Assembly (NCBI GenBank): GCA_037176885.1
Contig: JAWWNJ010000057.1
Span: 930,001-994,000 of the forward strand
Length of the DNA stretch: 64,000 nucleotides
Origin: Favolaschia claudopus
Taxonomy: Eukaryota > Basidiomycota > Agaricomycetes > Agaricales > Mycenaceae
Direction: 5' to 3'
The notes beneath the pieces were generated by a model. It was not told the DNA's origin, did no database searches, and was given only the letters and a program-made list of their open reading frames with translations. Below, piece by piece: positions 10,205 to 21,178 of this stretch. Position 1 is the stretch's first letter. Each line of letters begins with the position of its first letter. The position numbers and the translations under genes were made by a program.

Positions 10205-10345
10205 GGGTTTCTCGTTAAGACACTCGATGTCGAACATCCGACGCTCATCACCGTGTCCAGAGGGGCTTCAAAACGCCTGCGAGGAGATATGCAGCGAAGC
10301 TGGGGCAGTTCATGGAGGCGCCGCTCAAGTTAGGTCTGAGGGGAA
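10205..10345 (+). pseudogene. Decayed fragment of a short-chain dehydrogenase
   Basis: On the plus strand 10208-10255 reads FLVKTLDVEHPTLIT, nearly the same as NFLVKTLDVEHPTLVT of the intact SDR on the other strand. Further on, about 10307-10345 resembles its EAPVKLEDSLKGILS segment. Frames are broken between them. This is the remnant of a second, inverted SDR copy lying tail-to-tail with the intact gene. Confidence 0.7.
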
Positions 10346-10441
10346 TGATGAGCGAGAAATGTTTTGGAGTCAAACGATATTAGTACGCAAAACATTGTTC
10401 GTTCTGAAGAGCATACTGTGAGCTTATTGGTAGACGTGTAT

Positions 10442-11314
10442 TCACCAAGGAATTTCTTCCGTGTCAACATCCCACGGATTATCGCTCTGCGTAACGCGGA
10501 AATTCCAAAACTTGCCGCTGCTCTTCTCTTTCGTCGCCCCATCAATCCGAGACAATATCCCCTTCAACGAATCTTCCAATTTCACCGGCGCCTCCTCAAA
10601 CCGCCCACTCAACGAAGCACCTCTGTTTCCCATATCCGTCACGGTCCACCCAGGCTCGATTGCCATCGTGACGAGAGTAGGATGTTCCACATCCAGGGTT
10701 TTAACAAGAAAGTTGACTGCGGCTTTGGACATCCCGTACGGCGTTGCGGCGATGTAGAAGAAACGTCCCATGGAGCCGATCAAACTCGAAATGACTGCAA
10801 AAATAGGCGCGCCGGTGGGTGACGCGAGGAGAAGTTTGTGTGCAGCTTGGAAGAGAACGACGGGGCCGAGGGTATTGACGTCGAAATGCTCGCGGAATTT
10901 CTCGGCGGGGGTATCCACAACGGGGCCGTTGTAGTTGGCAATACCTGGACCATATCAGCGACGCTATCAATGAAAGGGAGGCATAAACAACACACCTGCG
11001 TTGGCAATAACAACATCAAGTTGACCCGCTATCTCTTGAATAAGCGCGACAGCGGCTTCGTTGTCGGATTGGTCGCCAGACGTGAGTTTAACTGGGTAGA
11101 CGTTCGGGTGCTTGTCCTTGAGCTCCGATAATGATTGAGCATCGGGATCCCGCGCTCCCGCGAACACGATTGTGTTGGGGCGCGCGGCAAGGATCGAGGC
11201 TAGGCCGTAACCGATTCCGCGATTCGCGCCAGAGACTATTAAAGGTCAATTCATACGAGCACATCATGGCGTCTAAATACAGTGCTCACTGAGATAGACG
11301 AGTTTGCTGGACAT
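10442..11314 (-). CDS. Short-chain dehydrogenase/reductase (SDR), three exons
   Basis: NAD(P)-dependent oxidoreductase of the classical SDR fold, cytosolic; substrate unknown. Exons on the minus strand are 11314-11290 (MSSKLVYL), 11235-10996 and 10944-10442. The introns are 54 and 51 nt with GT-AG borders, and the sum is 768 nt, giving 255 aa, the usual SDR length. Motifs seen: the nucleotide-binding SGANRGIGYG, VVIANAG ending the fourth strand, VISS with the catalytic Ser, and the catalytic YGMSK (YxxxK). The product then reads VKTLDVEHPTLVTMAIEPGWTVTDMG. It resembles the fungal SDR group often annotated as norsolorinic-acid ketoreductase-like, but nothing around it points to a toxin cluster. 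A decayed related fragment lies about 100 bp beyond its 3' end. Confidence 0.88.
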
Positions 11315-13140
11315 GGCTTGCTTGAGACCTGAAGTGCACAAGACGCGACTTTATATTCTTCCGAGCGCCATTAGCCGCGTATGAACCGCCTACATCAAGT
11401 TCTCGTGAGAGTAGTACGTTTTGAAACCTAATTTAATCCCGATTCCAGTCAGCGATAACACCCGTACCTCTTCCAGATCTAGACTTTTTTTCCGATCCCT
11501 GCAATCAGTCATCGCATAGAATTTTAGAAAAGAAATCTCGTTATGCGGGTCCACTTCCGAAAGCGTGGTTGAACGACAAATCGAAAATGCTAATCAACCA
11601 GAGTTCAGCTAGACCAGATGAAAACAACATTCACCGAGGTCTGAAACGAGGGAAACGAAATGAAACGAGCTGCCGGGAAGCGGTAGTGTGTTTGGGAGCA
11701 CAGATCAGGGAATATTGTTTCCGCAAATAAATTACCAGTCGAGGGATGCGGGTCGCGGTTGGGGGAAGAAATTTGCAATTGTGTTCATGTAGCGCATATC
11801 CACCTCTGGAGAACGCCAGAATTGAGTGTTTTCGACAAGAGAAAACAGGAGGATGGACCTGCCACAGTAACGAAGCCGATACATTCGTTTGCTACATTCA
11901 ATTCTTGTGAGTGCTCCGGCCTCTAAGAATCTTGATGACAGGTGGATCGCGGATCCCTTATTTGGAGTAGGAAGTAAAAATTTGGTCAAAGGCAGCGGTT
12001 TGAGTCATCTGAGGGAGGCTTGTAAAAAGAGGTGGACATTGGTAGATTGGGGGAGACGAGTTCAAGGAAGAGGTGTTGATCCGCATAATTGGGTTAAGAA
12101 AAGACCATGCGCTTAGGACCTGAAATTCCTCCAATCTCGGCATGATGATGTCAGTACGAGGGAATGTCAGCCATCGAACTCGCAGCAGTTAGTGCCAGTT
12201 ACTCGCTGTATCCGGAACCCTGGAAGATTTCAGCCCAGCACAAAGAGATAAGTATCTCTGGGGGCGAGGCAAAAAGATGATGTCAATGTCTTGAGTAAAG
12301 AGCATGGATTGACTCGGAGCTTGGACAAGGAGTGGAAGGGAATCGCATGGTTCAGGTTCGGACTTGTCACGCCTGTAACATCAGATCGCGATGTGACTGG
12401 TGTGTGGGAAAGACCACCATTTTGCGTCCAACGACGATGCTCTTGCATTGGCGGCCGGGGCAACCAATAAACCTGAAAATCCATCGAAACGACGCTGAAA
12501 GCGCACACAGTCTTTCAGTTTTGGCAAGAATTAGTCAAAAATCTCGAAGGACCGTCGCCAACGTCGCTCATTCCGAGTCTCTCTGCTCAGGCGATTCGCT
12601 ACAAATTCTGGGATTTCTGGGCCCAATTTGTGCGTTTTAGTTGCCAAGAATCGATCGAATGAAACTTCGGGGTCTTTGGCTATAAACCACACTAAGCACT
12701 TCGCATTCCACCCACGTTACGGTTTAGGCCAGCAAACGGGATGCTTTTCCGCCCTCTTTCTCAGTGTTCGCGCTAGCCGACAGCAAAAGGTGAAAATCAC
12801 GATGGTTCGACGACTGGGAGGCTTCGTGTGTCCATAGCAAACAAGGAAGCTCAGGAGTTCTTTTCGCGAGGTATCCATTTCATGGTGAGTACGCCGTACT
12901 TTCACTTTGCTTACTGTGTGCTTCAATTCAATAACGGAGTTATTCTGACAATGATTCTCATTAGTGATTTCACCCGCCTCCCTATCGGCTCCTTCCCCGC
13001 GACAAATGGCATCATGATCCAGGACAGCGAAAGGCATGTATCCAGCTCGAGAGATCCCGATCGTTTATGTTCTGGCTAGGATTCTCTCGGTACTCACCCA
13101 CGCACCGCGGGCCACACTCGCGCTGAAGATTCATTCACGG
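11315..13140. other. Gene-poor intergenic stretch
   Basis: Short overlapping frames on both strands, none with a recognisable domain or consistent splice pattern. Nothing supported. Confidence 0.5.
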
Positions 13141-13250
13141 CTCTTAAGGTATGCTATTTCCACGTTCGTCTTGTTCTTCATTCTTCCTTACAATACGTAT
13201 ATACGATACCCGATGCCCGCATCCTTACTTCCACATGGTATTTTGATATT

Positions 13251-13520
13251 CAATTCCATTCTTTTTTCCACGGAATTACAACGTCTTTATCGTCTGACTC
13301 TCTCCGTTTGTATACCTTCTGCGCCTCCCGCATTCCTCCTTATTCTTTGTTCGCCTAGGATCCATTCCATCTCGCTTCCTCTTCGCAATTCCATTGTTTT
13401 TTTCCACGGCATTAACACGTTTTTATCGTCTGATTCTTTCCGCTTGTATACCTTTTGCGCCTCCCGCATTCGTCCTCATCCTTCGTTTGCTTAGGATCCG
13501 TTTTTTTCACTTCCTCCTCG
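13251..13520. repeat. Diverged tandem duplication, about 135-bp unit, pyrimidine-rich
   Basis: CAATTCCATT.TTTTTTCCACGG at 13251 recurs at 13386. Both copies go on with a TTTATCGTCTGA motif, then TTGTATACCTT and TGCGCCTCCCGCATTC, with some 10-20% differences. The DNA is T/C-rich as in a fungal promoter or leader, but no gene follows that I can support. Confidence 0.75.
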
Positions 13521-15440
13521 TTCAAACAAACGAAACTGACTCGTTGTTCCACAGTAAAGCCTTCATCTCGACCCCGAAGGGACTTTGTCAGCCCTGTGTG
13601 TCGTACACCGGGGGTCAGCGACACGCTGTCGGGATACGAGATTGACCATGTCCTCACGCCGCTCATATCCGTACGTCCGCTGCCCCGCACTAATCCGTCT
13701 CTCTCTCTGATGATTCGAGGATAGTATCGAACACCATTTGGCGTCCCTACGTGCGTCCTTGCAGGTGACGTTCCCTGGAGAGAATCACTCCGCCATTGGT
13801 GGAAGATCAATCATGCCTGCAAGATGACACAGCCTTTTCACCAGATTGGAAGACAGCACAGGAATCTCGTATCCGTCACCCTCAATCCCGACCACCCACT
13901 CATCCCGGTATTCCTCGTGCCTCGACATTCCGAATCCAAGAACAGTCGTCTCCTTCCTCCGTGTCTGGTCCGGGGAGGGGGGATGGACGATGAAGACGAA
14001 GGCTGAACGTACTTGAAGCCCTACGAGAGCGTCTTCTTCGCCTTCGGACGGGAGTTGGTGGACACGGGAGGCCGAGGTGCATTTGGATGGAGATGTAGGC
14101 GGAGGCGGTCAAGGAGGTGGAAGTGGAGGCAGACGCACGCAAGGATGGAGCTGGGTATGAAGAGGCAGGCCACGGGGAGTGAGGGCGGCCGACCGTGCGC
14201 CTTCTCTCATGTCTGGACGACTCAAGTCCTCGAAGGAGGAAGGAGGTATAGCGTCGACCTCTGTTTTTCTGGTCTGACACTCCTTCTTGTTGTTGTCCTA
14301 TGTCGAAGAAAGGCCTGGCTAGTGGGTAGGAAATGGAGGTCGTGCGAGCCAAGCCATAGCCTATTGGGTGTGGTGGGAGGTGGAAGAGGATATCACCCAT
14401 CGTCCGCTCCTGCAAGCGAAGACTACGATGAGGCGGTCCACCTCGTGGTTTGCAGCCCCTTCAGCACGGCGAGTCCGCTGCTGGTGCCTTGAGGATTGGA
14501 ACCAGTCTCTCAGACGGCTGGATACATCATCGGCGTCTCACTTCGTACGCTCACGATACCTTTTGAGCGCGTTTCCGTTGCATGTCGTCAACGGTAACGC
14601 ACATTCTCGTGTCGCGCTGCGGGCTAGTTTCCTTGCGCAGACGGCGGGACAGGCCGTGTGGCCTCTTCATGGCTTCGGACCTTGCTCGTAGGCGGAGCGC
14701 TTTGAGGCGTCGACTATTACGACGCTGCTTTGCCAGTATACCGGCTGCCTTTTCTCAATATCGCCACACTCCTACTCTCACACCGCCCGTGGTTCTATCA
14801 CTTTCCAACACAGACAGGCAAGCTCACGCTGCGAGGCGTAGGCAGCTCTCCCAGTTTCATCCGCTTAGACTGCGGTCTGGCATCTGTTCCTCTGCCGCCT
14901 CCGATTGTAAGAAAAGCCCACTTTCGTTCCGCCCCATGACTCGCCACCATCTCCCCGAGGACGCGGTAGTGGATCAATACTCCACCGTCGATCTGTCCTA
15001 GATATGCGCTGGCGAGTTGGGCAAGAATTCAATTGTGCGGGGTGCAGGCTATATCAATGAAGCAACGGGGAACGAGGCGAAACACACTGATAGCGTCTAA
15101 GGTGGTCGCCACTGCGAAGGGAGAAAGGGTGTTTCTGGAGGCGGGGTTTTGAGAAGAAGGTGCAGACCCAGCTCCGCCGATACTGCCGTTGTCCGCCATG
15201 TCCCGAATGCCCCCTCGACATTCTACGAATTGAGATCCTCCAGTCCATTGGGCTGATGATTTGTGGGAGAGCAAGACCGATCGGAGGAAGCGATGAAGGA
15301 GGAAGCGCTTCCCAGCTGATGCTGCACTGTACGTCTCACAGAATACTTACTCCCCGCGCGCACATGAACGAGGGTTACACAAGTGACTTGACAACCAGAA
15401 AAAATGTGTTTTATTTCAGGCCCGTTTTTTTTGATGCACT
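13521..15440. other. Intergenic, no supported gene
   Basis: Several frames of 60-170 codons overlap on both strands in GC-rich DNA (for example 14013-14492 and 14582-15001). None shows a known motif, and the frames on opposite strands are equally open, as expected for chance. Confidence 0.45.
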
Positions 15441-15447
15441 ACAGTGT

Positions 15448-16566
15448 TTACTCCCACTCGTAATCATTGTATTTCCCTGTAGAAATATCAGCGATTGACG
15501 GAAATGCATCGCGATATTCATCCTCGGAAACAGAGGCGTCCGCAATTTTCAGCTTTCGAAGCTGGCATCCGGACTTGAGTATGAAGGATGTGAGTGACTC
15601 GACGGGATCAGGTTGGGGCTCGAGTGACCCAAGTAATGCTTCTGGAAGTCTGAGATAGAGGAGAGCAGGGGTAACGAAGGATCGAAAAAAATTGACGTCA
15701 ATGAAAGTGTCCATTTGGAAGGCCAGAGTTTCTAGGTGCAATAGGTGAACGCTGCCCTCCGTAAGATCCTTCTGCGGCCGCCACAGATGAAGTTCGCAGC
15801 GAACCAGCTGTGATGTCTGCTGCAAGACCGACATGCAATGCTCGGAATTGATGCACATTAGAACGAGCGAAGTGAGCTGCGACCACGGGAGTACAATGTG
15901 AACCATATGAAGGTCGTTGAGGAGGGCAGTGTGCAAAAGAGGGAGATCCTGAAATGAAACGACTGGAGCATCCCGCACAAGGGAGCTAAAATGCACAGTG
16001 AGGGTCTTGAGCGACGGAAAGGAGCCTTGTATTGCGTCTAGATACTCGGTGGTATTAAGATCCAATGTGAGGTGCTCCCAGCGAGCACGATGATGACTCA
16101 CAGCTGGGAAGACGGACCGAGGCTCATTACCGTCCGTAAGATGAACGGCCATGGGGCAACAGCCAGATCTCCCCGACCAGAGATTGACCAAAGCGGCGAT
16201 TTTCTCCGCATTATACTGCTCAGTGGGTCGAGTCAGATCGATGACCCGCCAAAGCGCAGGAGTGGTATGTGCGATTTCGCGCCACTGGCGGCAGACGTGT
16301 GTCAAACACGTAGGAGAGTGTGTCCCCGTAAGCGGGTGAGGGCTGGGATATGTCGGCAGGAAACGAATGAATATTTCCGCGACAATTTCGTTCGGTAGAG
16401 TCAACACTGGGTACTTGTAGGAGTCCACACGATCCTGTACGGGCTGCCGGGCTGCGCGGAGCACAGAAATCGTGTGCTCAAGGCCAGCTATTTGTGTCTC
16501 AAGGTCGAGTATTCGAGCTTCGTTCTCCGCTAAGAAAGCACGATCCACCTCGAGAAAATCGAGCAT
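15448..16566 (-). CDS. F-box-like/LRR protein, paralogue 1
   Basis: Putative substrate receptor of an SCF (Skp1-cullin-F-box) ubiquitin ligase. ATG 16566 (MLDFLEVDRAFLAENEAR) is chosen because every close paralogue starts there; the frame further upstream has no ATG. The 372 aa show a heptad-type coiled coil at about residues 5-48, an F-box-like domain at about 52-110 (YPVLTLPNEIVAEIF, then VCRQWREIAHTTPALWR) and leucine-rich strands (LPLLHTALLND, LPWSQLTSLVL). The C-terminal cap has FILKSGCQLRKLKI and YRDAFPSI, and the tail is acidic. Single exon. A GTCAC-type promoter module lies about 105 bp upstream. The next gene, in the same orientation, starts 1.5 kb upstream. Confidence 0.85.
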   Translation of the reverse strand: MLDFLEVDRAFLAENEARILDLETQIAGLEHTISVLRAARQPVQDRVDSYKYPVLTLPNEIVAEIFIRFLPTYPSPHPLTGTHSPTCLTHVCRQWREIAHTTPALWRVIDLTRPTEQYNAEKIAALVNLWSGRSGCCPMAVHLTDGNEPRSVFPAVSHHRARWEHLTLDLNTTEYLDAIQGSFPSLKTLTVHFSSLVRDAPVVSFQDLPLLHTALLNDLHMVHIVLPWSQLTSLVLMCINSEHCMSVLQQTSQLVRCELHLWRPQKDLTEGSVHLLHLETLAFQMDTFIDVNFFRSFVTPALLYLRLPEALLGSLEPQPDPVESLTSFILKSGCQLRKLKIADASVSEDEYRDAFPSIADISTGKYNDYEWE

Positions 16567-16670
16567 AGTTTGCGATGTTTTGACAGGAAAGGAAGGGAGT
16601 ATAGCTTGCGTCAAGTGGGTGGTCGGCAAGTCCAAGAACGCTCGGTAGAGTGGAGGACTCTGGTCAAGGA

Positions 16671-16690
16671 TGTCACATCACTGTGATCAC
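16671..16690 (-). promoter_or_regulatory. GTCAC/GTGAT module upstream of paralogue 1
   Basis: TGTCACATCACTGTGATCAC, an imperfect version of the inverted GTCAC/GTGAC pair found upstream of the other family members. It is about 105 bp before ATG 16566. Confidence 0.5.
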
Positions 16691-16930
16691 ACTGGCAAAT
16701 GACTCACTGGCAGTCCATAACTCACAAGTACTCATAGAATTTGAATTGTGTTCCAGCTAAATGACTGTGGGCAATTACGACGAGTTTGTATGCTAGCACT
16801 GCTGAACGAAGTAACTCGCCGGCATGAAGCCGCAGCGACACGATTGAACAAACTTCCTCTGATATACGACTACAGCTTGCCTTGCGAGTCGACGACCGCC
16901 TGTGAGAGAGGATTCAAGTACTCTAGCAGG

Positions 16931-18055
16931 TCAGGATCGTTCTTCATCGACCGAGATAATTGGGATCGAAGGAAATGCCTCACGATAGACATTTTCGTTA
17001 ACATGTGTATTTGTGACTTTCAACTCTCGAAGCTGGCAGCCAGACTTTGAGATAAAAGATGCGAGCGAGTCAACGACAAATGAGTCTGACTCACTAGCCA
17101 ACCCGAGGGAGGGCTCTGACAGCTGCAGGGAGAGAAGTGCAGGAGTGACGAGGCAACGAAAAAAATCCCCGTCGCAGCGACTTCGCGGTTCGAAGGTCAA
17201 AGTCTCAAGACGCAAAAGCTCGATGTGCAGGTCCTGGTCCTGATTCTGCTCGTTGGGTATCATGTCGCCCGCAAAATAAAGGTTGCACCGTATCAGGTGC
17301 GATGCTTGTCGCAAAATTTCCCGACAATGCCTGGTGGTTAGACACCTCAACGTGAGGGAAGTTAATTGTGACCACGGCAGCATAGCGTGAGGGTCTAGCC
17401 AATCATCGAGGACGGCCGTGCGTAAGAGCGGGAGATTTTGGAGGGTGACGGTCGCGCCGGAAACGTTGCACGAGAACCGTATGCTGAGGTTCCTGAGCAA
17501 CGGAAATGATCCTTGTATTATGCTCAATAGCTCGGTGCGGTCAAGATTGAATGTGAGGTGCTCCAAGCGGTCACGGTGTGGAAGCACAATTGGCAAGATA
17601 TAATGCAGCTCGTAGTCATCCGCTAGATCAATAGAGAGGGGGTAGGAGCCAGATCTTGCTGACCACAAACGAGCCAGAGCGAGCGTTGCTTCCATACCAG
17701 GCTCCTCGTCGGATTGATCAGTCAGATCTATTGCCCTCCACAGGGGAGGAGTCGCGAGAGCAATTGCTCGCCATGTGCAACAGATCTGCGTCAAACATGT
17801 CGGGAAGAGCGTCCCCACAAGAGGCGGAGGTTGTGGATATGTCGGCAGGAAATGCACGAAAATTTCCGTGATGATTTCATTGGGGAGAGTCAAAACTGGA
17901 TACTTGTAGGAGTCGAGACGCTCCTGCACAGGCTGTCGAACCGCACGAAGCGAAGAGATTGACTGCTCAATAGCGGCTATCTGCACCTCGAGGTCGAGGA
18001 TTTGAGCGTCGTTTTCTGCTAAAAACGCGCGATCCACCGCCAAAGAATCCAGCAT
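16931..18055 (-). CDS. F-box-like/LRR protein, paralogue 2
   Basis: 374 aa, single exon, starting at ATG 18055 (MLDSLAVDRAFLAENDAQ). The order is coiled coil (about 5-48), F-box-like domain (YPVLTLPNEIITEIF to CCTWRAIALATPPLWRAID) and LRR-like strands (LPLLRTAVLDDW, LPWSQLTSLTL, ASHLIRCNL), ending in the family cap (FISKSGCQLRELKV, YREAFPSIPII). It stands in tandem, same direction, between paralogue 1 and the pseudogene at 18.4-19.6 kb. A clean TGTCAC-GTGACA palindrome is 134 bp upstream. Likely SCF substrate adaptor; target unknown. Confidence 0.87.
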   Translation of the reverse strand: MLDSLAVDRAFLAENDAQILDLEVQIAAIEQSISSLRAVRQPVQERLDSYKYPVLTLPNEIITEIFVHFLPTYPQPPPLVGTLFPTCLTQICCTWRAIALATPPLWRAIDLTDQSDEEPGMEATLALARLWSARSGSYPLSIDLADDYELHYILPIVLPHRDRLEHLTFNLDRTELLSIIQGSFPLLRNLSIRFSCNVSGATVTLQNLPLLRTAVLDDWLDPHAMLPWSQLTSLTLRCLTTRHCREILRQASHLIRCNLYFAGDMIPNEQNQDQDLHIELLRLETLTFEPRSRCDGDFFRCLVTPALLSLQLSEPSLGLASESDSFVVDSLASFISKSGCQLRELKVTNTHVNENVYREAFPSIPIISVDEERS

Positions 18056-18188
18056 ACCCAGTGCTAGGACTTGGAGAGGCGTAATCTGCCCTGATGTGGG
18101 GCGTGGGAGGTTATGGTCGAGAAAGATTGAGGCTTGCCAGCACGGTGGAACTTCAAGCCTCAGGCCCGTGAAGGTAGTGAAGAGGCAA

Positions 18189-18202
18189 TGTCACACGTGA
18201 CA
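18189..18202 (-). promoter_or_regulatory. TGTCAC-AC-GTGACA palindrome, paralogue 2 promoter
   Basis: Perfect 6-bp arms with a 2-bp spacer, about 134 bp upstream of ATG 18055. Same position class as in the sister genes. Confidence 0.6.
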
Positions 18203-18448
18203 CTTGGGCGTGTTTTTCATAAATTTCGGTGCTTTCCGAACGGGCTCGATTATATTCAAGGCTATAGGCGCGAGAGTATTGTACAGGATGCAGTTTATCC
18301 ATGGTCCATGTTTTTTTCGAAAGAGCTTGATTAATGACCGCGTCTACATACAACAAGTAAAAGACTCCGTTCATGCCAGCCCTCCTCCTCAGAAGGTAGG
18401 CACTACTTATGCAGAATCACAGGGCACAAAAGGACGGCAGTCGGGGCA

Positions 18449-19563
18449 TTAGTTGGCAACCAAGATGGCAGGGATAAGAGGGAACACCTCGCGATAGACA
18501 TTTTCGGAGTCAGGAACACATGCATCGGTGATATTCAGCTCGTGTAGCTGGCACCCAGACTTGGTGACGAAGGATACGAGCGGCTCGATGACCAATGATT
18601 CGGAGTTTCCCAACAGAACAGGAGGAAGTGTTCCGGAAGCTGCAGGCGGAGGAGGCGAGGTGCGATGAGACAGCATAAAAATCTCTGGTCCGCGTGACTC
18701 AACGGCTCGAAGATCAGAGTCTCGAGACACAGTAGCTCGAGCTTGAAATCCTGTGGGATCATACTGGGATCTCCAAACCGAAGTCTACAATGCACCAGAT
18801 TTGATGCTTGTTTCAAGATCGGCACACAGTTCTCGGAACGCAGGTACCATAACGTGAGGGATGTGAGCTGCGACCATGGAAGCACAGCGTGGAGATCCTG
18901 CCAGTCGTCGAGTACGACGGTGCGCAAAAGCGGAAGGTTGTGCAGAGTGACGACTTGAGTTGCGGGATCCGGAAAGCTGGAGGAGAAAGATATGACAAGC
19001 TCTCTGAGGGAGGGTAGTGAGTCCGGTATCACGTCCAGATCCTGGGTGGCATCAAGCTTTAATGTGAGGTGCTCCCAGCGAGCACAACGAGATATCACAC
19101 TTGTGAATACGGACAACGGCTCCATGCTATCCGACAGACGAATGGACAGGGGGCAAGCACCCGATCTTTCTATCCATAGCAGAGACAACGAGACGGCTTC
19201 TTCCACACTGGGCTCTTTGAAGGGCCGAGTCAGATCGATGGCCCTCCAAAGCGCAGGAGTCGTATGTGCAATTTCGCGCCACTTGTGGCACACCTGCGTC
19301 AAGCATGTGGGAGAGTATATCCCGACAAGTGGTGGGGGCTCTGGATATGTGGGAAGGAACCGAAGGAAAATCTCCGCAATGATCTCGTTGGGCAGGGTCA
19401 AAACTGGATATTTATACGAGTCGAGACGTTCCTGCACTGGCTGCCGAGCCGCATGAAGCAAAGAAACCGAATGCTCAAGAGCAGCTATCTGCGTCTCAAG
19501 GTCCAAGATTTGAGCGTCGGTATCTGCTAAAAAAGCGCGATCTGCTTGCAAGAAACCGAGCAG
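18449..19563 (-). pseudogene. F-box-like/LRR protein, paralogue 3, start codon lost and frameshifted
   Basis: Closest relative of the intact gene at 31717-32820. The reading frame holds the coiled coil, the F-box-like domain (YPVLTLPNEIIAEIF, VCHKWREIAHTTPALWRAID) and the LRR part. Two lesions are visible. The codon aligned with the family ATG is CTG (19561-19563, complement), and the frame above it has no ATG up to the promoter module. Near the 3' end a 5-bp tandem duplication (AACAGAACAG, 18612-18621 on the plus strand) shifts the frame just after LRLQLPEHF. The original frame then runs to a stop at 18535, while the conserved end (VSFVTKSGCQLHELNI, YREVFPLIPAI) continues in the other frame to 18449. 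The promoter module is still perfect. A sequencing or assembly error could explain one lesion but hardly both. Confidence 0.8.
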
Positions 19564-19668
19564 TGAGAGAAGGAGTTCTGGACGGCAACAAAGTAGAGAC
19601 CGGAGAGTGATCGCGGGGCCCAAGCTCAAGTCAATGTCAGCAGGTGAAGGCAGGGAGCAACGAGGGAT

Positions 19669-19681
19669 GTCACAGTGTGAC
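19669..19681 (-). promoter_or_regulatory. GTCAC-AGT-GTGAC palindrome, paralogue 3 promoter
   Basis: Perfect 5-bp arms, 106 bp before the codon where the start should be; matches the module of its inverted twin at 31586-31598. Confidence 0.6.
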
Positions 19682-21066
19682 CATGATGAAAAACGAGGTA
19701 TTCACAAATGACAAAGTGGGAAATAATTACACTCGTGTCTACTACTTTCTAGGTATTCGACGTATACGCTGGCGAATAGGGTACCTGTATCGTCGTGGAC
19801 ATAAAAAATCACATCTTTCGCGCTTCGCGTGGCGACGAACCACATCCCTCTGACCGCCTGAGCGCCGCCAACACGCTGCGGGCAGCCTGTTATCCCTGAA
19901 CCCGCCTCTCCTCGGTAACAAACACAGACTACTCCGGCACATGAATAGCAGACACCATATACTGACGATAGCTATCCACGCATGGGTAGCGTGCGGAGAA
20001 CATGACAGCTTCTCCGCCTGAAGTGGTCGTAGGCGTCGAAATGAGGAACCGGGGGATGCGGACTCTGTCCGACGTCGTCGTGATGGGACTGAAGATAGTG
20101 ATCAGCCGGGGATCGGTGAAGGTGCCGGTAGTCGACGTTGTAGAGGTCGTGATATCAGTCAACACCTGTTTTGTCCTGTCTTGATGAATGAGGTGTGCAT
20201 CGACGACAAGACGGTGTGCATTCTGGATGTCGCGGCGATAGCGGTGGTGGTAGACGAGGCAGCTACCGAGGCGAGACGAAGGTACGTCACAAGCAGCCGC
20301 ACGCTTTAAAGCCGTATTTGTCCTCTGCAAGTTGACCACAGGTCGAATGGCTCCAACACTCTCGAAGCGCCGCCTCCGTACCCAATGCTCGGCATCCGCT
20401 CGGGCCGTCTGCGATCTACAGGCGGGAGAGAAGGAAGCAATTACGATGCTCGCCACAACCCGCGTATCCAGCCTGCACCGAAGCGATCCGTCGCGACAGT
20501 TCCAATCCCAATCCAATGATACACCATACCCGCTGATCGAGTAGGCAGACAGCCAGCGGGGCCGCTCGAACGCGTGGCGAATAGGACATTTGAGATGGAC
20601 GCTCATCCAATGAGTCCCCTGAGTCCAAATCCCACCGCGCGGGTAGAGGGATCCTGACGCGCCTCTGATAGCTTTAAGATAGCCTTCCGAGGACCTTGAT
20701 CCAGGAGCCTCGAGTCGACAGGCCGTCAGCCGTCAGAACTCGGACCTCATGCAGACGATGACGGCGTAAGGCACGCCACCGTGGGCACCGACACAGTACG
20801 GGGTCGTCCAGGGTATTACAAAGGGGAAGTCCCGGGAAACTCAGGCGTAGAGATTCGGGTCTTGCGACATGGGGAATGTCGGCGTGTAAGGTTGGAAGGA
20901 GGTAGACACCAAAAGGTTGAGGGTTGAGGTGGATGCAATGTCAATCCGAGGCGATGGTGGCCTGCTCAAGTGTCCGAGAGTGCGTATGGGGAATGCATGT
21001 CGGAGGATCCCGAGGACAGGCCGCCCGACCTGCAAGCATGATCAGCTTCAAGATCGAAGTATGGCG

Positions 21067-21178
21067 CTGAGGAGAAAGAATAGAATGAGGATGGATCAAT
21101 GAATCAAGTTTTCGTGTGCAAGCGAAAAGAAAAGCTCGGCGCTCGCAGGTGTATGGAAACCAGACCCGGAAAACTCAC
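21067..21178 (-). other. Conserved intron-like segment in the intergenic block (left copy)
   Basis: On the minus strand a GTGAGT donor at 21178 and a TCTCCTCAG acceptor at 21067 (112 nt) lie inside the copied intergenic block. The same donor and acceptor, with similar flanks, occur at 30503-30600 on the plus strand. No frame is shared by the flanks of both copies over any length, so a spliced non-coding or decayed transcript is the likelier reading. Confidence 0.45.

Noticed and set aside
19929..20606. 225-codon open frame on the minus strand with ATG
   Set aside because: The mirrored DNA at about 31.03-31.4 kb does not keep the frame, and composition is Thr/Ser low-complexity; judged non-coding.
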